Assembly: GCF_022570735.2 (NCBI RefSeq)
Contig: NZ_JANCNS010000002.1
Span: 992,001-1,056,000, forward strand
Source of the DNA: Christiangramia oceanisediminis
GTDB taxonomy: Bacteria > Bacteroidota > Bacteroidia > Flavobacteriales > Flavobacteriaceae
Direction of reading: 5' to 3'
Length of the DNA stretch: 64,000 nucleotides
This document shows positions 16,102-25,516 of this stretch, one piece after another. The notes beneath the pieces are model-generated. The model saw only the letters and a list, made by a program, of their open reading frames with translations. It was not told where the DNA came from and made no database searches. Within the stretch, counting starts at the first letter, position 1. The number at the start of each line of letters is the position of its first letter. The position numbers and the translations under genes are program-made.

Positions 16102-17256
16102 ATGTCGATGATCAACGAACAAGAATTTAAAAAACTTTCAGGCCATAATGCTGAACCCTGTATTTCTATATTTATACCCACTCAGCGCGCCGGGAAGGAG
16201 GTTCTGGAAGAAAAGAACAAAAAGCATCTCAACTCTCAATGGACAGAGATCAAAAAGAAGCTAAAAGAGGAAGGAACCGATGAAAAAACGATCGAAAAGA
16301 TTGGAAAACCTATAAACGATCTTATTGAAAACAGAGATTTCTGGAGGCACCAGTCAGACGGACTAGCGGTTTTCGCTTCCGAAGACTTTTTCGAATCCTA
16401 CACCCTGCCTATCAAATTTGAAGCCTACCATTATATTTCAAATGAATTCTACGTGAAACCACTGGTTCCTGCCATGACCGGAGATGGTCGCTTTAATGTC
16501 CTGGCCATCCAGTTAGGAGATGTTAAGTTTTACGAGGCCAGTAAATATAGTATAACTCCAGTGGAGATCGAGGATCTCACTCCAAACAGGCTGCAAGACC
16601 GTGTTGGATATGACTATAAAGAGCGAGCGCTTCAATTCAGAACTCAGGATGAGGGTGGTGAAAAAACTCAATTTCATGGACATGGAGGAAGCGAACGCGA
16701 TGAAAAAGAGGAAGCCAAGCAGTTCTTCCGCGCAGTAGACCAGGGACTAAAGGATTATTTGAATAAGGAAAAACTTCCTTTACTGGTATTCTGCCAGGAC
16801 TACCTCTTCCCTATTTATAAGGATGCCAATACCTACAATCATCTTTTTGATAAAGTGATCGCCGGAAATCCTAATGACACCGATCTCATGGGAATTCACG
16901 CCCGCGCTATGGATATTTTTGAACCTTATCTTAACGAAACCAGGGATAAGAAGATCGAAAAATATAAGGAGCTAAGCAGCACCGAAAATACCACCTCGGC
17001 GCTTAGCGATATCATTCCGGCGGTTTACCAGGGAAAAGTAGATACCTTGTTCATTGAAAATCGCGCTGAAGTCTGGGGCAATTACCACGAAGATGAGATG
17101 AAAGTTGATTTTAGCGACGAACCAACCGATGGGGATATCTCCCTGCTGAATCTCGCTGCTCGTAAGACCATCGAAATGGGCGGAAAGGTTTACCTGGTAG
17201 AACATGAGTTCATGCCTCAGAAAAAATCCAAAATGAATGCCCTCTTAAGATTCTAA
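16102..17256 (+). CDS. baeRF3-like bacterial eRF1/archaeal release factor homologue
   Basis: A 384-residue protein that I assign to the bacterial archaeo-eukaryotic release factor superfamily (baeRF, family 3-like): CISIFIPTQRAG near the start, FWRHQSDGLAVFAS in the middle of the first domain, then an RNase-H-like ERF1_2 core, with a C-terminal pelota/L7Ae-like domain ending AARKTIEMGGKVYLVEHEFMP. The GGQ loop of true release factors is replaced by a Gly/His-rich loop, FHGHGGSERDEKEEAKQFFRAV. Such proteins are suspected ribosome-associated or rescue factors, but biochemical roles are not settled. It has its own promoter gap of 144 bp and its own terminator. A NYN-LOTUS RNase candidate follows. 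Confidence 0.75.
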   Translation: MSMINEQEFKKLSGHNAEPCISIFIPTQRAGKEVLEEKNKKHLNSQWTEIKKKLKEEGTDEKTIEKIGKPINDLIENRDFWRHQSDGLAVFASEDFFESYTLPIKFEAYHYISNEFYVKPLVPAMTGDGRFNVLAIQLGDVKFYEASKYSITPVEIEDLTPNRLQDRVGYDYKERALQFRTQDEGGEKTQFHGHGGSERDEKEEAKQFFRAVDQGLKDYLNKEKLPLLVFCQDYLFPIYKDANTYNHLFDKVIAGNPNDTDLMGIHARAMDIFEPYLNETRDKKIEKYKELSSTENTTSALSDIIPAVYQGKVDTLFIENRAEVWGNYHEDEMKVDFSDEPTDGDISLLNLAARKTIEMGGKVYLVEHEFMPQKKSKMNALLRF

Positions 17257-17265
17257 TTAAATACC

Positions 17266-17292
17266 AAAAGGCTCGTTTATACGGGCCTTTTT
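17266..17292 (+). terminator. Terminator after the baeRF-like gene
   Basis: AAAAGGCTCG and CGGGCCTTTTTT with a TTTATA loop and one G-T wobble. T-run on the plus strand. Confidence 0.8.
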
Positions 17293-17346
17293 TAATTCTG
17301 CTGAGGTAATTTTAGTTAACTTTAGCAACCTCAAATTAAATTTTTA

Positions 17347-18087
17347 ATGGAAACCAACCTCGCAGTACTTATAGACGGCGATAATATTCCGTCTGCCCAC
17401 GTGAAGGAAATGATGGAAGAGATCGCCAAATACGGAAATCCAACCATCAAACGCATTTATGGTGACTGGACCAAACCTCACCTAAACAAATGGAAGACCG
17501 TACTTCTCGAAAATGCCATACATCCTATTCAGCAATACGGATATACACAGGGAAAGAATGCTACAGATTCAGCCATGATCATCGACGCTATGGATATTTT
17601 ATATTCTAATAAGGTTGATGGATTCTGCCTGGTCTCCAGTGATTCCGATTTTACCAGACTGGCGACCCGGCTTCGCGAAGCCAGTATGAAAGTGATTGGA
17701 ATAGGCGAAAAGAAAACACCAGATCCTTTTATTGTTGCCTGTGATAAGTTCATATACATCGAGATCCTGAAGGACCAGACCAAGGAACCCGATTCATCTT
17801 CTGGCAAGTCCAAAGATAAGGCCGGAAGAAAACAGAATGTTGACAAGATCACTCCCGCGGTGATAAGGCTTATTGCCCAAACCATTTCAGATGTTGCCGA
17901 TGAAGATGGCTGGGCCTTCCTGGGAGATGTTGGAAGTCTTCTTCAGAAGAAACAACCTAATTTCGATTCACGTAATTACGGATTCCAGAAACTTACACCC
18001 ATGATCAATTCGATCAATAAATTCGAGATCGAATCACGCGAGAATGCCAATTCCAAGTTTAAACTTATCTACGTAAAAAATAAATAA
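17347..18087 (+). CDS. NYN-domain ribonuclease candidate with C-terminal OST-HTH/LOTUS domain
   Basis: A 246-residue LabA-like protein. The NYN (PIN-fold) domain spans about residues 1-140: LIDGDNIPSAHV supplies the first acidic residues, KNATDSAMIIDAMDILYS the second, and LVSSDSDFTRLATRLREA the third, giving a metal-ion RNase site. After a Lys/Ser-rich linker, residues ~170-245 (DGWAFLGDVGSLLQKKQPNFDSRNYGFQKLTPMI) match the OST-HTH/LOTUS RNA-binding domain. Likely a cytoplasmic RNA-cleaving or RNA-binding factor. Pirin follows 4 bp later. Confidence 0.88.
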   Translation: METNLAVLIDGDNIPSAHVKEMMEEIAKYGNPTIKRIYGDWTKPHLNKWKTVLLENAIHPIQQYGYTQGKNATDSAMIIDAMDILYSNKVDGFCLVSSDSDFTRLATRLREASMKVIGIGEKKTPDPFIVACDKFIYIEILKDQTKEPDSSSGKSKDKAGRKQNVDKITPAVIRLIAQTISDVADEDGWAFLGDVGSLLQKKQPNFDSRNYGFQKLTPMINSINKFEIESRENANSKFKLIYVKNK

Positions 18088-18091
18088 GCCC

Positions 18092-18946
18092 ATGAGGAAT
18101 ATCAAAAAACTGCATACAGCCGAATATCGTCCTATGGGAGACCTTGAAACCTGGTCGCCTCTTCCCACCCGGAACTTACAAATGATTGACCCGTTCATTT
18201 TTCTTAACCATCATGGACCTCAAACCTATCCCCCTAACAATGACGGGCTCCCTTTTGGACCGCATCCGCACAGGGGAATGGAAACGGTGACATTTATCAT
18301 TGACGGAGATATTGCACATAAAGATAGCGGCGGACATAAGAGCGTGATCGAAAGCGGTGGCGTGCAATGGATGACAGCCGGGAAAGGCCTTATCCATGCT
18401 GAAATTTCTTCTGATGAATTCAAGGAAAAAGGCGGACCTCTGGAGATCCTGCAATTATGGGTAAACCTTCCCAGCAGGCTAAAAATGGTGGAGCCCAGCT
18501 ATAAGGGACTTCAGGAAGACCAGATCTCTGTCTGGAAAAATGAGGAAGATACGGTTAAAGCTCAGGTTGTATCAGGCAATTTTAAAGGAATCCGCGGAGC
18601 TTTTGACACTCCTACCTCTGTAGACCTGTCCCTGGTACATTTTAACGAAGACTCAGAGATCAAACTCGAGATCCCGAAATCGCATAATATCTTTTTTTAT
18701 GTTATACGAGGAAAGCTGGAAGTTAACGAGATCGAGGTTCCAGAGCTTCATTTGGCAGAATTCTCTAAAAACAGTGAAATTCTGGAAATAGTGTCAAGGG
18801 AGAAAAGTATCCTCTTGCTTGGACATGCTGAACCATTTGATGAAAAAGTAGTATTTGGCGGACCTTTCGTGATGAATTCGGAAGAAGAGATCCGCCAGGC
18901 ATACGATGATTATAAAGCCGGTAAAATGGGCAGCTGGGATGAGTAG
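18092..18946 (+). CDS. Pirin family bicupin
   Basis: A 284-residue bicupin. Metal-binding residues of the N-terminal cupin are visible in GPHPHRGMETVTFIIDG and MTAGKGLIHAEISS (HxH...E/H pattern). The second cupin (IFFYVIRGKLEVNE) lacks the metal set, as usual. Pirins include quercetin 2,3-dioxygenases and redox-responsive regulators of central metabolism. The assignment stops at family level. The gene is tightly linked to the NYN-LOTUS gene and followed by a terminator shared with the convergent his operon. Confidence 0.93.
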   Translation: MRNIKKLHTAEYRPMGDLETWSPLPTRNLQMIDPFIFLNHHGPQTYPPNNDGLPFGPHPHRGMETVTFIIDGDIAHKDSGGHKSVIESGGVQWMTAGKGLIHAEISSDEFKEKGGPLEILQLWVNLPSRLKMVEPSYKGLQEDQISVWKNEEDTVKAQVVSGNFKGIRGAFDTPTSVDLSLVHFNEDSEIKLEIPKSHNIFFYVIRGKLEVNEIEVPELHLAEFSKNSEILEIVSREKSILLLGHAEPFDEKVVFGGPFVMNSEEEIRQAYDDYKAGKMGSWDE

Positions 18947-18982
18947 TTCATTCCAATTCTAAACCAGCGAAATTCTCTAAAA

Positions 18983-19016
18983 AATAACCCTGAAATTGAT
19001 TCAGGGTTATTTTTTT
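18983..19016. terminator. Bidirectional terminator between pirin and the his operon
   Basis: AATAACCCTGAA and TTCAGGGTTATT with a short ATTGA-type loop and T-runs readable in both directions. It ends both the pirin transcript and the minus-strand his operon. Confidence 0.85.
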
Positions 19017-19043
19017 ACAGAAAAAAGAAAATTTTATCAATTA

Positions 19044-19664
19044 TCAGTGTCTTTCCTCCAGCACCTTTACGATATCGGCTAATTGGAAGCCTTTGGCTTT
19101 TAGCAGTATCAAATAATGAAAAAGCAGATCGGCACTTTCGTTGAGAAAAAGCTCATCGTTATCGTCTTTGGCCTCGATCACCGTTTCTACGGCCTCCTCT
19201 CCTACTTTCTGGGCAATCTTATTGATCCCTTTATCAAAAAGAGAAACAACATAGCTATTATCGTTTTCAGTACGAAGTTCAGGATCGGTTTCACTTAATT
19301 TATGACGATTTTCGATAATCCCTTCGAGCCTTGTGAGGAAACCATAATCTGGTTTGTTTGCTTCAGCCCAACAGGTATCGGTTCCTTTATGGCAAACAGG
19401 CCCTTCAGGTTTTACCTGGACAAGAAGCGTATCATTATCGCAATCCAGTTTAATGTTCACCAGGTTCAGGAAATTCCCGCTTTCCTCACCTTTGGTCCAT
19501 AAACGCTTTTTTGAGCGACTATAAAAAGTCACCCGTTTGATCTCATTGGTCTTCAGAAAGGCTTCTTCGTTCATATAACCAAGCATCAAAACCTTTTTGG
19601 TGTTCGCATCCTGTATGATCGCCGGGACGAGCCCATCACTATTTTTATCGAAATCTATATTCAT
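19044..19664 (-). CDS. hisIE: Bifunctional phosphoribosyl-AMP cyclohydrolase / phosphoribosyl-ATP pyrophosphatase
   Basis: Fused HisI and HisE carrying out steps 3 and 2 of histidine synthesis. The HisI half (~1-110) has VTFYSRSKKRLWTKGEESGN and the zinc/magnesium region CDNDTLLVQVKPEGPVCH...DTCW. The HisE half (~115-206) has the all-alpha MazG-like signature GEEAVETVIEAKDDND and ESADLLFHYLILL. Length 206 matches other fused proteins. It is the last gene of the his operon, separated from hisF by a hairpin-bearing gap. Confidence 0.96.
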   Translation of the reverse strand: MNIDFDKNSDGLVPAIIQDANTKKVLMLGYMNEEAFLKTNEIKRVTFYSRSKKRLWTKGEESGNFLNLVNIKLDCDNDTLLVQVKPEGPVCHKGTDTCWAEANKPDYGFLTRLEGIIENRHKLSETDPELRTENDNSYVVSLFDKGINKIAQKVGEEAVETVIEAKDDNDELFLNESADLLFHYLILLKAKGFQLADIVKVLEERH

Positions 19665-19688
19665 TTTTCTTAAATTCTGTATTAGGTC

Positions 19689-19709
19689 ATCCTGAACTTG
19701 TTTCAGGAT
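19689..19709. repeat. Intergenic hairpin repeat, copy 1 (hisIE-hisF gap)
   Basis: ATCCTGAA (19689-19696), loop CTTGT, TTCAGGAT (19702-19709). It shares the core CTGAACTTGTTTCAG with the copy in the next his gap, but its outer stem pair is C-G where the other has G-C. It resembles dispersed palindromic repeats common in Flavobacteriaceae genomes. Confidence 0.65.
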
Positions 19710-19759
19710 CTTTTTATGAGTTTTATATTTTGATGCTGAAATAAATTCGGCATATGGAT

Positions 19760-20515
19760 TTACAACCTTACCGGAATTCCCAGCGTTCTCAGTTGTTTCT
19801 TCAGATCAGTGATTTCTATTTCCTTAAAGTGAAATACACTAGCCGCCAGGGCAGCGTCTGCTTTTCCTTTCTGAAAGGTATCTGTAAAATGCTCAATTTT
19901 ACCCGCTCCGCCCGATGCGATGATCGGAATATTCAGTTCTTCTGAAAGTTTTGACAGGGCTTCATTGGCGAAACCGTTCTTGGTCCCGTCATGATCCATC
20001 GAAGTGAACAGGATCTCTCCTGCACCCCGTTGCTCCACTTCCCTGGCCCATTCGAAAAGATCCAGGTCTGTTGGCACCTTTCCTCCTACCAGGTGAACTT
20101 TCCAGTTCCCATCTATATATTTGGCGTCTATGGCCACTACCACACACTGGCTGCCGAATTTTTCTGAAAGCTGGTTGATCAGGTCCGGATTCTTAACCGC
20201 CGAAGAATTGATGGAAACCTTATCTGCCCCATTCTTCAGCAATATATCTACGTCTTCAACCGAGGATATTCCTCCGCCAACGGTAAACGGAATGTTCAAT
20301 TGTTCAGCGACATCCAGTACCAGTTTTGCAAGTGTTTTCCTTTTCTCTTCGGTAGCCGAAATATCCAGGAAAACCAGTTCGTCTGCTCCTTTTTCAGCAT
20401 AGGCCGCGGCCAGCTCTACCGGATCACCGGCATCCCTGAGGTCGACAAAATTAACGCCCTTTACAGTTCTTCCGTTTTTTATATCCAGGCAGGGAATGAT
20501 TCGTTTTGTTAGCAC
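19760..20515 (-). CDS. hisF: Imidazole glycerol phosphate synthase, cyclase subunit
   Basis: A 251-residue (beta/alpha)8 barrel. The opening [20 protein letters not shown] holds the catalytic Asp (CLDI), with [23 protein letters not shown] and IIASGGAGK supplying the second Asp and phosphate-binding loops. With HisH it converts PRFAR and glutamine-derived ammonia to IGP and AICAR. Strong family match, normal length. It lies downstream of hisA in the canonical operon order. Confidence 0.97.
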   Translation of the reverse strand: MLTKRIIPCLDIKNGRTVKGVNFVDLRDAGDPVELAAAYAEKGADELVFLDISATEEKRKTLAKLVLDVAEQLNIPFTVGGGISSVEDVDILLKNGADKVSINSSAVKNPDLINQLSEKFGSQCVVVAIDAKYIDGNWKVHLVGGKVPTDLDLFEWAREVEQRGAGEILFTSMDHDGTKNGFANEALSKLSEELNIPIIASGGAGKIEHFTDTFQKGKADAALAASVFHFKEIEITDLKKQLRTLGIPVRL

Positions 20516-20535
20516 GATTTAATATTATTAATTAA

Positions 20536-20591
20536 CGTCAGGCTGAACTTGTTTCAGCTTCTCAGAGATTTTGAAACAGGCTCAGGGTGAC
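20536..20591. repeat. Intergenic hairpin repeat, copy 2 (hisF-hisA gap)
   Basis: The gap holds GCTGAA-CTTGT-TTCAGC (20542-20558) and then a diverged second half, TTGAAACAGGCTCAGGGTGA (about 20571-20590), that can also pair back with the first. It is related to copy 1 at 19689-19709, with a swapped but still complementary outer base pair. No ORF or riboswitch was recognised. Confidence 0.6.
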
Positions 20592-20596
20592 AATTA

Positions 20597-21322
20597 TTAC
20601 TTATTTAAAATATAACTTTCCAATTGTTTTAAACTAATGCGATTCTCATAGATCGCTTTGCCTATGATCACCCCTTCACAGCCCAGCTCTTCCAATTTGG
20701 GCAATTCATCGAATTTCGAAATACCTCCCGAAGCTATCAGGCTGATATTTTCGGTTTCTGAAATTATTTCCTCATACAAATCGAAAGACGGCCCTTGTAA
20801 CATTCCATCCTTGGAAATATCGGTACAGATCACAAATTTCATCCCTTTTTTCTCATAATTCTGAATAAAAGGAATGATCTCTTCATCTGAATCTTCCAGC
20901 CAGCCGGAAACAGCGATCTTTCTATTCTTTGCATCGGCTCCCAGGATGATCTTCTCACTTCCGTATTTTTCCAGCCAGCCCTGGAAGGTTTCAGCATCTT
21001 TTACAGCGATACTTCCACCGGTGATCTGGTTTGCCCCGCTATCGAAGGCTATCTTCAGGTCTTTATCTGACTTCAGTCCGCCCCCAAAATCAACCTTTAA
21101 GCTGGTTTTCGAAGCGATTTGTTCGAGTATTTTATGATTGACGATATGTTTTGACTTGGCACCGTCTAAATCTACCAGGTGCAGGTATTCTATACCATGG
21201 TCTTCGAAAGATTTTGCAACTTCCAATGGGTTTTCGTTATATATCTTTTTGGTATCATAATCACCTTTGGAAAGCCTTACGCATTTTCCTTCGATAATAT
21301 CAATTGCAGGAATGATTCGCAT
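20597..21322 (-). CDS. hisA: ProFAR isomerase (phosphoribosylformimino-AICAR ribotide isomerase)
   Basis: A 241-residue TIM barrel. [20 protein letters not shown] includes the catalytic base Asp8, and [14 protein letters not shown] the general acid Asp. Phosphate loops are DFGGGLKSD and IASGGISK. It opens the ribose ring of ProFAR to give PRFAR, step 4 of histidine synthesis. The gene starts 35 bp downstream of the hisH stop. Confidence 0.97.
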   Translation of the reverse strand: MRIIPAIDIIEGKCVRLSKGDYDTKKIYNENPLEVAKSFEDHGIEYLHLVDLDGAKSKHIVNHKILEQIASKTSLKVDFGGGLKSDKDLKIAFDSGANQITGGSIAVKDAETFQGWLEKYGSEKIILGADAKNRKIAVSGWLEDSDEEIIPFIQNYEKKGMKFVICTDISKDGMLQGPSFDLYEEIISETENISLIASGGISKFDELPKLEELGCEGVIIGKAIYENRISLKQLESYILNK

Positions 21323-21357
21323 TAATTTTAAATTTTAAATTCAGAATTTTGAATTGT

Positions 21358-21951
21358 TTAGAGATTCAAAAAGTTCTTCAATATTTGTTCCCCGGTTTTG
21401 CTGCTTTTTTCAGGATGAAACTGAACTCCGTAAAAATTATCCCGGTGAAGTGCGGTCGAATAATTCACTCCGTAGGCTGTCCTTGCGATCTCATCGGCAC
21501 ATTCCGGAACATAGTAACTGTGTACCAGGTAAACATATTCTCCATCTTCAACATTATCGAATAAGTGAGAATTCAAATTAACGATCTGGTTCCAGCCTAT
21601 TTGCGGTACTTTTACCGATTTGCTGAATCTCTCCACTTCCGCATCGAAAATACCGAGCCCCGTGGTATCACCTTCTTCAGAATGATTACACATCAACTGC
21701 ATTCCCAGGCAGATACCAAGAACCGGCTGTTTTAATTCAGGGATCACTTTATCAAGGCCGGTTGATCTAAGCATTTTCATCGCACTGCCTGCTTCTCCAA
21801 CTCCCGGAAAGATCACCTTATCAGCATTCCTGATCTCTTCCTCATCATGGCTCAAAAAGGCATCAAAACCCAAACGTTTAATGGCGAATTTGATGCTTTG
21901 AATATTCCCGGCACCGTAATCGATGATTACTATTTTTTGATTTTCTTTCAT
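21358..21951 (-). CDS. hisH: Imidazole glycerol phosphate synthase, glutaminase subunit
   Basis: A 197-residue class I glutamine amidotransferase. The catalytic Cys is in GICLGMQLM, and His/Glu are in GVQFHPEKS. The opening IIDYGAGNIQSIKFAIKRLG is diagnostic for HisH. It supplies ammonia to HisF. Length and motifs are complete. The hisB-hisH gap upstream carries three TCGTACTTC repeats. Confidence 0.97.
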   Translation of the reverse strand: MKENQKIVIIDYGAGNIQSIKFAIKRLGFDAFLSHDEEEIRNADKVIFPGVGEAGSAMKMLRSTGLDKVIPELKQPVLGICLGMQLMCNHSEEGDTTGLGIFDAEVERFSKSVKVPQIGWNQIVNLNSHLFDNVEDGEYVYLVHSYYVPECADEIARTAYGVNYSTALHRDNFYGVQFHPEKSSKTGEQILKNFLNL

Positions 21952-21986
21952 TTTAAAAACCTAGCAGAATAATTAATTTTCTTATT

Positions 21987-22029
21987 TCGTACTTCTAACT
22001 TCGTAATTCGTACTTCGCAATCGTACTTC
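21987..22029. repeat. Three copies of TCGTACTTC in the hisB-hisH gap
   Basis: The nonamer TCGTACTTC occurs at 21987-21995, 22008-22016 and 22021-22029, the last ending at the hisB stop codon. The rest of the 78-bp gap is AT-rich and holds no ORF. Confidence 0.7.
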
Positions 22030-23169
22030 CTACAGCATTCCTTTTGTAGACGGCAGGATCATTTTTTCGGCATCCCGTTTTACCGCCATTTTTATGGATT
22101 TTGCAAAAGCCTTGAAAATTGCCTCGATCTTATGGTGTTCATTAGTTCCCTCGGCTTTGATGTTCAAATTAGCCTTTGCGCCATCAGTAAAGGATTTGAA
22201 GAAATGAAAGAACATTTCAGTAGGCATTTTGCCGATCATTTCCCGTGTGAATTCTGCATCCCATTCCAGCCAGTTTCTTCCGCCAAAATCGATAGCTACC
22301 TGGGCTAAACAGTCATCCATTGGAAGACAAAAACCATAACGTTCGATCCCTAACTTGTTTCCAAGTGCTTTGCTGAAGACCTCTCCAAGGGCGATCGCGG
22401 TATCTTCGATGGTATGGTGCTCATCTACCTCAAGGTCACCATTCACTTTGATCTTAAGGTCCATCTGCCCATGCCGGGCTAACTGGTCCAGCATATGGTC
22501 AAAAAAGGCGATCCCGGTGCTTATTTCGCTTTCACCGGTTCCGTCGAGATTTAAGTCGATCTGGATATCGGTTTCATTGGTCTTCCTTTCTATGCTGGCA
22601 GTCCTGTCCTGTAACTTCAGGAATTCATAGATCTCCTTCCAGGACTTGGTTCGTAAAGCGATGTTGCCTTCTACTTCAGATTTATCGTTTTCAACTTCAT
22701 CTTCAGCCAGGCCAGCATGATTATCGATAAAAATTCCTTTCCCACCAAAGTTATGGGCAAATTCAATATCGGTTAGCCTGTCACCCACCATGAACGAATT
22801 CTTTAGATCGTAATCGCTGTTCCCGATAAATTTCTTTTCCAGCAAACCGGTTTTTGGTTTACGCGTTGGTGCATTATCCTTTGCAAAGGTGCGATCTATT
22901 AGTACATCGCTAAACTCCACACCTTCATTTTGAAAGGTTTTAATAATGAAATTCTGTATCGGCCAGAAATCAGTTTCCGGGAAGCTGTCGGTTCCCAATC
23001 CGTCCTGGTTGGTGACCATCACGATCTCATAATCCAGTTCTTTGGCGATCTTTGCGAGGTAAGTAAAAACCTCTGGGTAAAATTCGAGTTTATCCAGGCT
23101 GTCTATCTGGTAATCCTCTGGTTCGTGGATCAGGGTCCCGTCACGGTCTACAAATAATATTTTAGTCAT
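22030..23169 (-). CDS. hisB: Bifunctional histidinol-phosphatase / imidazoleglycerol-phosphate dehydratase
   Basis: A 379-residue fusion. The N-terminal HAD phosphatase (~1-165) has the nucleophile motif [11 protein letters not shown] and [12 protein letters not shown]. The C-terminal IGPD domain (~190-379) has [13 protein letters not shown] and [15 protein letters not shown], binding the Mn ions. It carries out steps 6 and 8 of histidine synthesis. The start overlaps the hisC stop by 8 bp. The fused form is typical of enterobacteria and Bacteroidetes. Confidence 0.97.
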   Translation of the reverse strand: MTKILFVDRDGTLIHEPEDYQIDSLDKLEFYPEVFTYLAKIAKELDYEIVMVTNQDGLGTDSFPETDFWPIQNFIIKTFQNEGVEFSDVLIDRTFAKDNAPTRKPKTGLLEKKFIGNSDYDLKNSFMVGDRLTDIEFAHNFGGKGIFIDNHAGLAEDEVENDKSEVEGNIALRTKSWKEIYEFLKLQDRTASIERKTNETDIQIDLNLDGTGESEISTGIAFFDHMLDQLARHGQMDLKIKVNGDLEVDEHHTIEDTAIALGEVFSKALGNKLGIERYGFCLPMDDCLAQVAIDFGGRNWLEWDAEFTREMIGKMPTEMFFHFFKSFTDGAKANLNIKAEGTNEHHKIEAIFKAFAKSIKMAVKRDAEKMILPSTKGML

Positions 23170-24214
23170 TCTGTATCTCTTTAAGAGCTTTTAGTAATTT
23201 ATCATTTTCAGCAGCTGTCCCTATGGTAAATCGCAGGCAGTTTTCACAAAGCGGCTGGTTGCTTCTGTTTCTAACCACTACTCCTTTATGGATCAACTCA
23301 TCATATCTTAAATTGGCATTATCTACTTTAACAAGTAAAAAATTAGAATCAGATCTATATATTTTCGAAACAAATGGAACTTGAAGTAGTTCTTTAATTA
23401 ACCTGTTTCTTTCATTCAGTATATCAGAAACTTGCATGTCTATTTCAGAAGCATTTTTCAGTCTTCTAAGAGCCTCGTTCTGAGTAAGCTGATTTACATT
23501 GTATGGAGGTTTGATCTTGTTCAAGATACGGATGATATCCCTTGACGCATACAAAATTCCCAGCCTGATCGCAGCCAAACCGTATGCCTTGGAAAAAGTC
23601 TGGGTAATGATCAAATTTGGAAATTCATCCAGTCTTTTGGTCCAGCTTTCAGATTCTGAAAAATCTATATAAGCCTCATCGATCACCACCAACCCATCAA
23701 AATTCTTCAGAATCCTCTCAATTCTTTCCGCATTAAATGCATTTCCAGAGGGATTATTAGGTGAGCAAAGAAAGATGATCTTGGTCTGCAGATCGACCTT
23801 TTCGAGAATAGCCTCAACATCTGGTTCAAAATCGGCAGTAAGAAGCACCTCCCTGTTTTCAATATTATTGATATCAGCCAGCACTTTATACATTCCGTAG
23901 GTTGGCGGCAGGCTGATGATATTATCTTTCCCGGGTTCACAGAATGCGCGTAAAATAAGGTCAAGGACTTCATCGCTGCCATTCCCAAGCAGGATCTTTT
24001 CCATATTCACACCCTTTACGGCGCCCAGTTTTTCCTTTAACTTGTTTTGTTGTGGATCGGGATAACGATTCAGGCCATTGTCATTCGGATTCTCATTGGC
24101 GTCCAGGAACACCATTTCAGTGCCCTGTGTTTTGAATTCGTCCCTCGCCGAGGAATAGGCGGTCAAACTGGCCACGTTAGGCCTGATTAGGGATTCCAGG
24201 TTAAATTTATTCAT
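23162..24214 (-). CDS. hisC: Histidinol-phosphate aminotransferase
   Basis: A 350-residue fold-type I PLP enzyme. Landmarks: LDANENP near the start, [32 protein letters not shown], and the PLP lysine in [14 protein letters not shown]. The C-terminal Arg in LRFTIGT binds the phosphate. It converts imidazole acetol phosphate and glutamate to histidinol phosphate. It overlaps hisD and hisB by 8 bp each, indicating coupled translation. Confidence 0.97.
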   Translation of the reverse strand: MNKFNLESLIRPNVASLTAYSSARDEFKTQGTEMVFLDANENPNDNGLNRYPDPQQNKLKEKLGAVKGVNMEKILLGNGSDEVLDLILRAFCEPGKDNIISLPPTYGMYKVLADINNIENREVLLTADFEPDVEAILEKVDLQTKIIFLCSPNNPSGNAFNAERIERILKNFDGLVVIDEAYIDFSESESWTKRLDEFPNLIITQTFSKAYGLAAIRLGILYASRDIIRILNKIKPPYNVNQLTQNEALRRLKNASEIDMQVSDILNERNRLIKELLQVPFVSKIYRSDSNFLLVKVDNANLRYDELIHKGVVVRNRSNQPLCENCLRFTIGTAAENDKLLKALKEIQND

Positions 24215-25499
24215 TTTGATCGAGGTCTTTTAATCTTAAACTTACTGCGTTCTTGTGAGCCTGCAAACCTTCAGCTTCAGCCATAAGCTCAATGGCCGGC
24301 CCAATATTCTTAATTCCCTGCTCTGATATTTTCTGAAAAGTGATGCTTTTCAGAAAACTATCCAGGTTCACCCCGCTATATTGCTTGGCATAACCATTTG
24401 TTGGCAGGGTGTGGTTGGTACCCGAAGCATAATCCCCGGCACTTTCCGGTGTATAATTACCAATAAATACCGAACCGGCGTTAGCAATTCCATCAAGGAA
24501 GAAAGATTCATTCTGTACGCACAGGATAAAATGTTCCGGCCCGTACTCATTGATAAGGTCCATTGCTTTTTCGTTAGAATCTACCAGGATCAGCTTGGAA
24601 TTCATTATGGCTTTTTGAGCTATTTCTTTCCTTGGCAATTGCTTTAACTGACTTTCGATCTCTTCTGAAACCGAATCCAGCAGCTCTTCTGAAGTCGATA
24701 CCAGGATCACCTGGCTATCAGTTCCATGTTCCGCCTGGCTCAGCAGATCAGAAGCTACATAGGCCGGGTTTGCCGAATCATCAGCCATTACCAGTAATTC
24801 GGAAGGACCTGCAGGCATGTCGATGGCAACCTCGTACTTGGTTGCCAATTGCTTGGCCACGGTCACGAACTGGTTCCCTGGACCAAAGATCTTATAAACC
24901 TTTGGAATAGCCTCAGTACCAAAGCTCATCGCACCAATTGCCTGGATTCCGCCAACCTTGAAGATCTTTTTTACTCCGCAAAGTGATGCAGTATAAAGGA
25001 TAGCCGGATCTATTTCAGCTTTTTTATTAGGAGGTGTACACAGGACAACCTCCTCACAACCCGCTATCCTGGCCGGAATGGCAAGCATAAGAATAGAAGA
25101 GAACAAAGGCGCCGTACCTCCGGGAATATACAATCCAACCTTTTGGATGGGCCTTTTTTCCTGCCAGCATTGAACACCTTCGATGGTTTCCAGGCTTACT
25201 CTTTCGGTTTTTTGAGCGGCGTGAAAATTTTCGATATTGTTCTTAGCAAGCTCAATAGCCTTCTTTAATTCTGGAGATACCAGTTCCTGGGCCTTTTCGA
25301 TCTCTTCTTCTGAAACTCTGATATCTTCCAGCTTAACGCCATCAAAGCGTTCAGTATATTTTTTTACAGCCTTATTGCCTTCCTGTTGGATCTCCCGAAA
25401 GATCTGCTTTACAGTATCTTCAATATCATCGAAAGTCTGGGTTGGCCTTTTCAGGACATTAGCCCATTCGGTTCGGGTTGGATTAAGGATCTTCTTCAT
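24207..25499 (-). CDS. hisD: Histidinol dehydrogenase
   Basis: A zinc enzyme oxidising histidinol to histidine, the last two steps of the pathway. I start it at the ATG giving MKKILNPTRTEW (25499, 430 residues, the normal length). The frame is open to 25568, but that part overlaps hisG and is Arg/Asn-rich. Signature stretches: GLYIPGGTAPLFSS, GPGNQFVTVAKQ, DMPAGPSELLV, and the catalytic/zinc region SQAEHGTDSQ...EYGPEHF plus NYTPESAGDYASGTNHTLPT. It lies 17 bp after the hisG stop. Confidence 0.97.
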   Translation of the reverse strand: MKKILNPTRTEWANVLKRPTQTFDDIEDTVKQIFREIQQEGNKAVKKYTERFDGVKLEDIRVSEEEIEKAQELVSPELKKAIELAKNNIENFHAAQKTERVSLETIEGVQCWQEKRPIQKVGLYIPGGTAPLFSSILMLAIPARIAGCEEVVLCTPPNKKAEIDPAILYTASLCGVKKIFKVGGIQAIGAMSFGTEAIPKVYKIFGPGNQFVTVAKQLATKYEVAIDMPAGPSELLVMADDSANPAYVASDLLSQAEHGTDSQVILVSTSEELLDSVSEEIESQLKQLPRKEIAQKAIMNSKLILVDSNEKAMDLINEYGPEHFILCVQNESFFLDGIANAGSVFIGNYTPESAGDYASGTNHTLPTNGYAKQYSGVNLDSFLKSITFQKISEQGIKNIGPAIELMAEAEGLQAHKNAVSLRLKDLDQNE

Positions 25500-25516
25500 T
25501 CTTTTGAAATTTCCTT

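Noticed and set aside
20516-20596. Riboswitch or second attenuator inside the his operon
   Set aside because: Only a repeat hairpin without T-run or conserved aptamer-like pattern; it is internal to the operon and fits dispersed repeats better.
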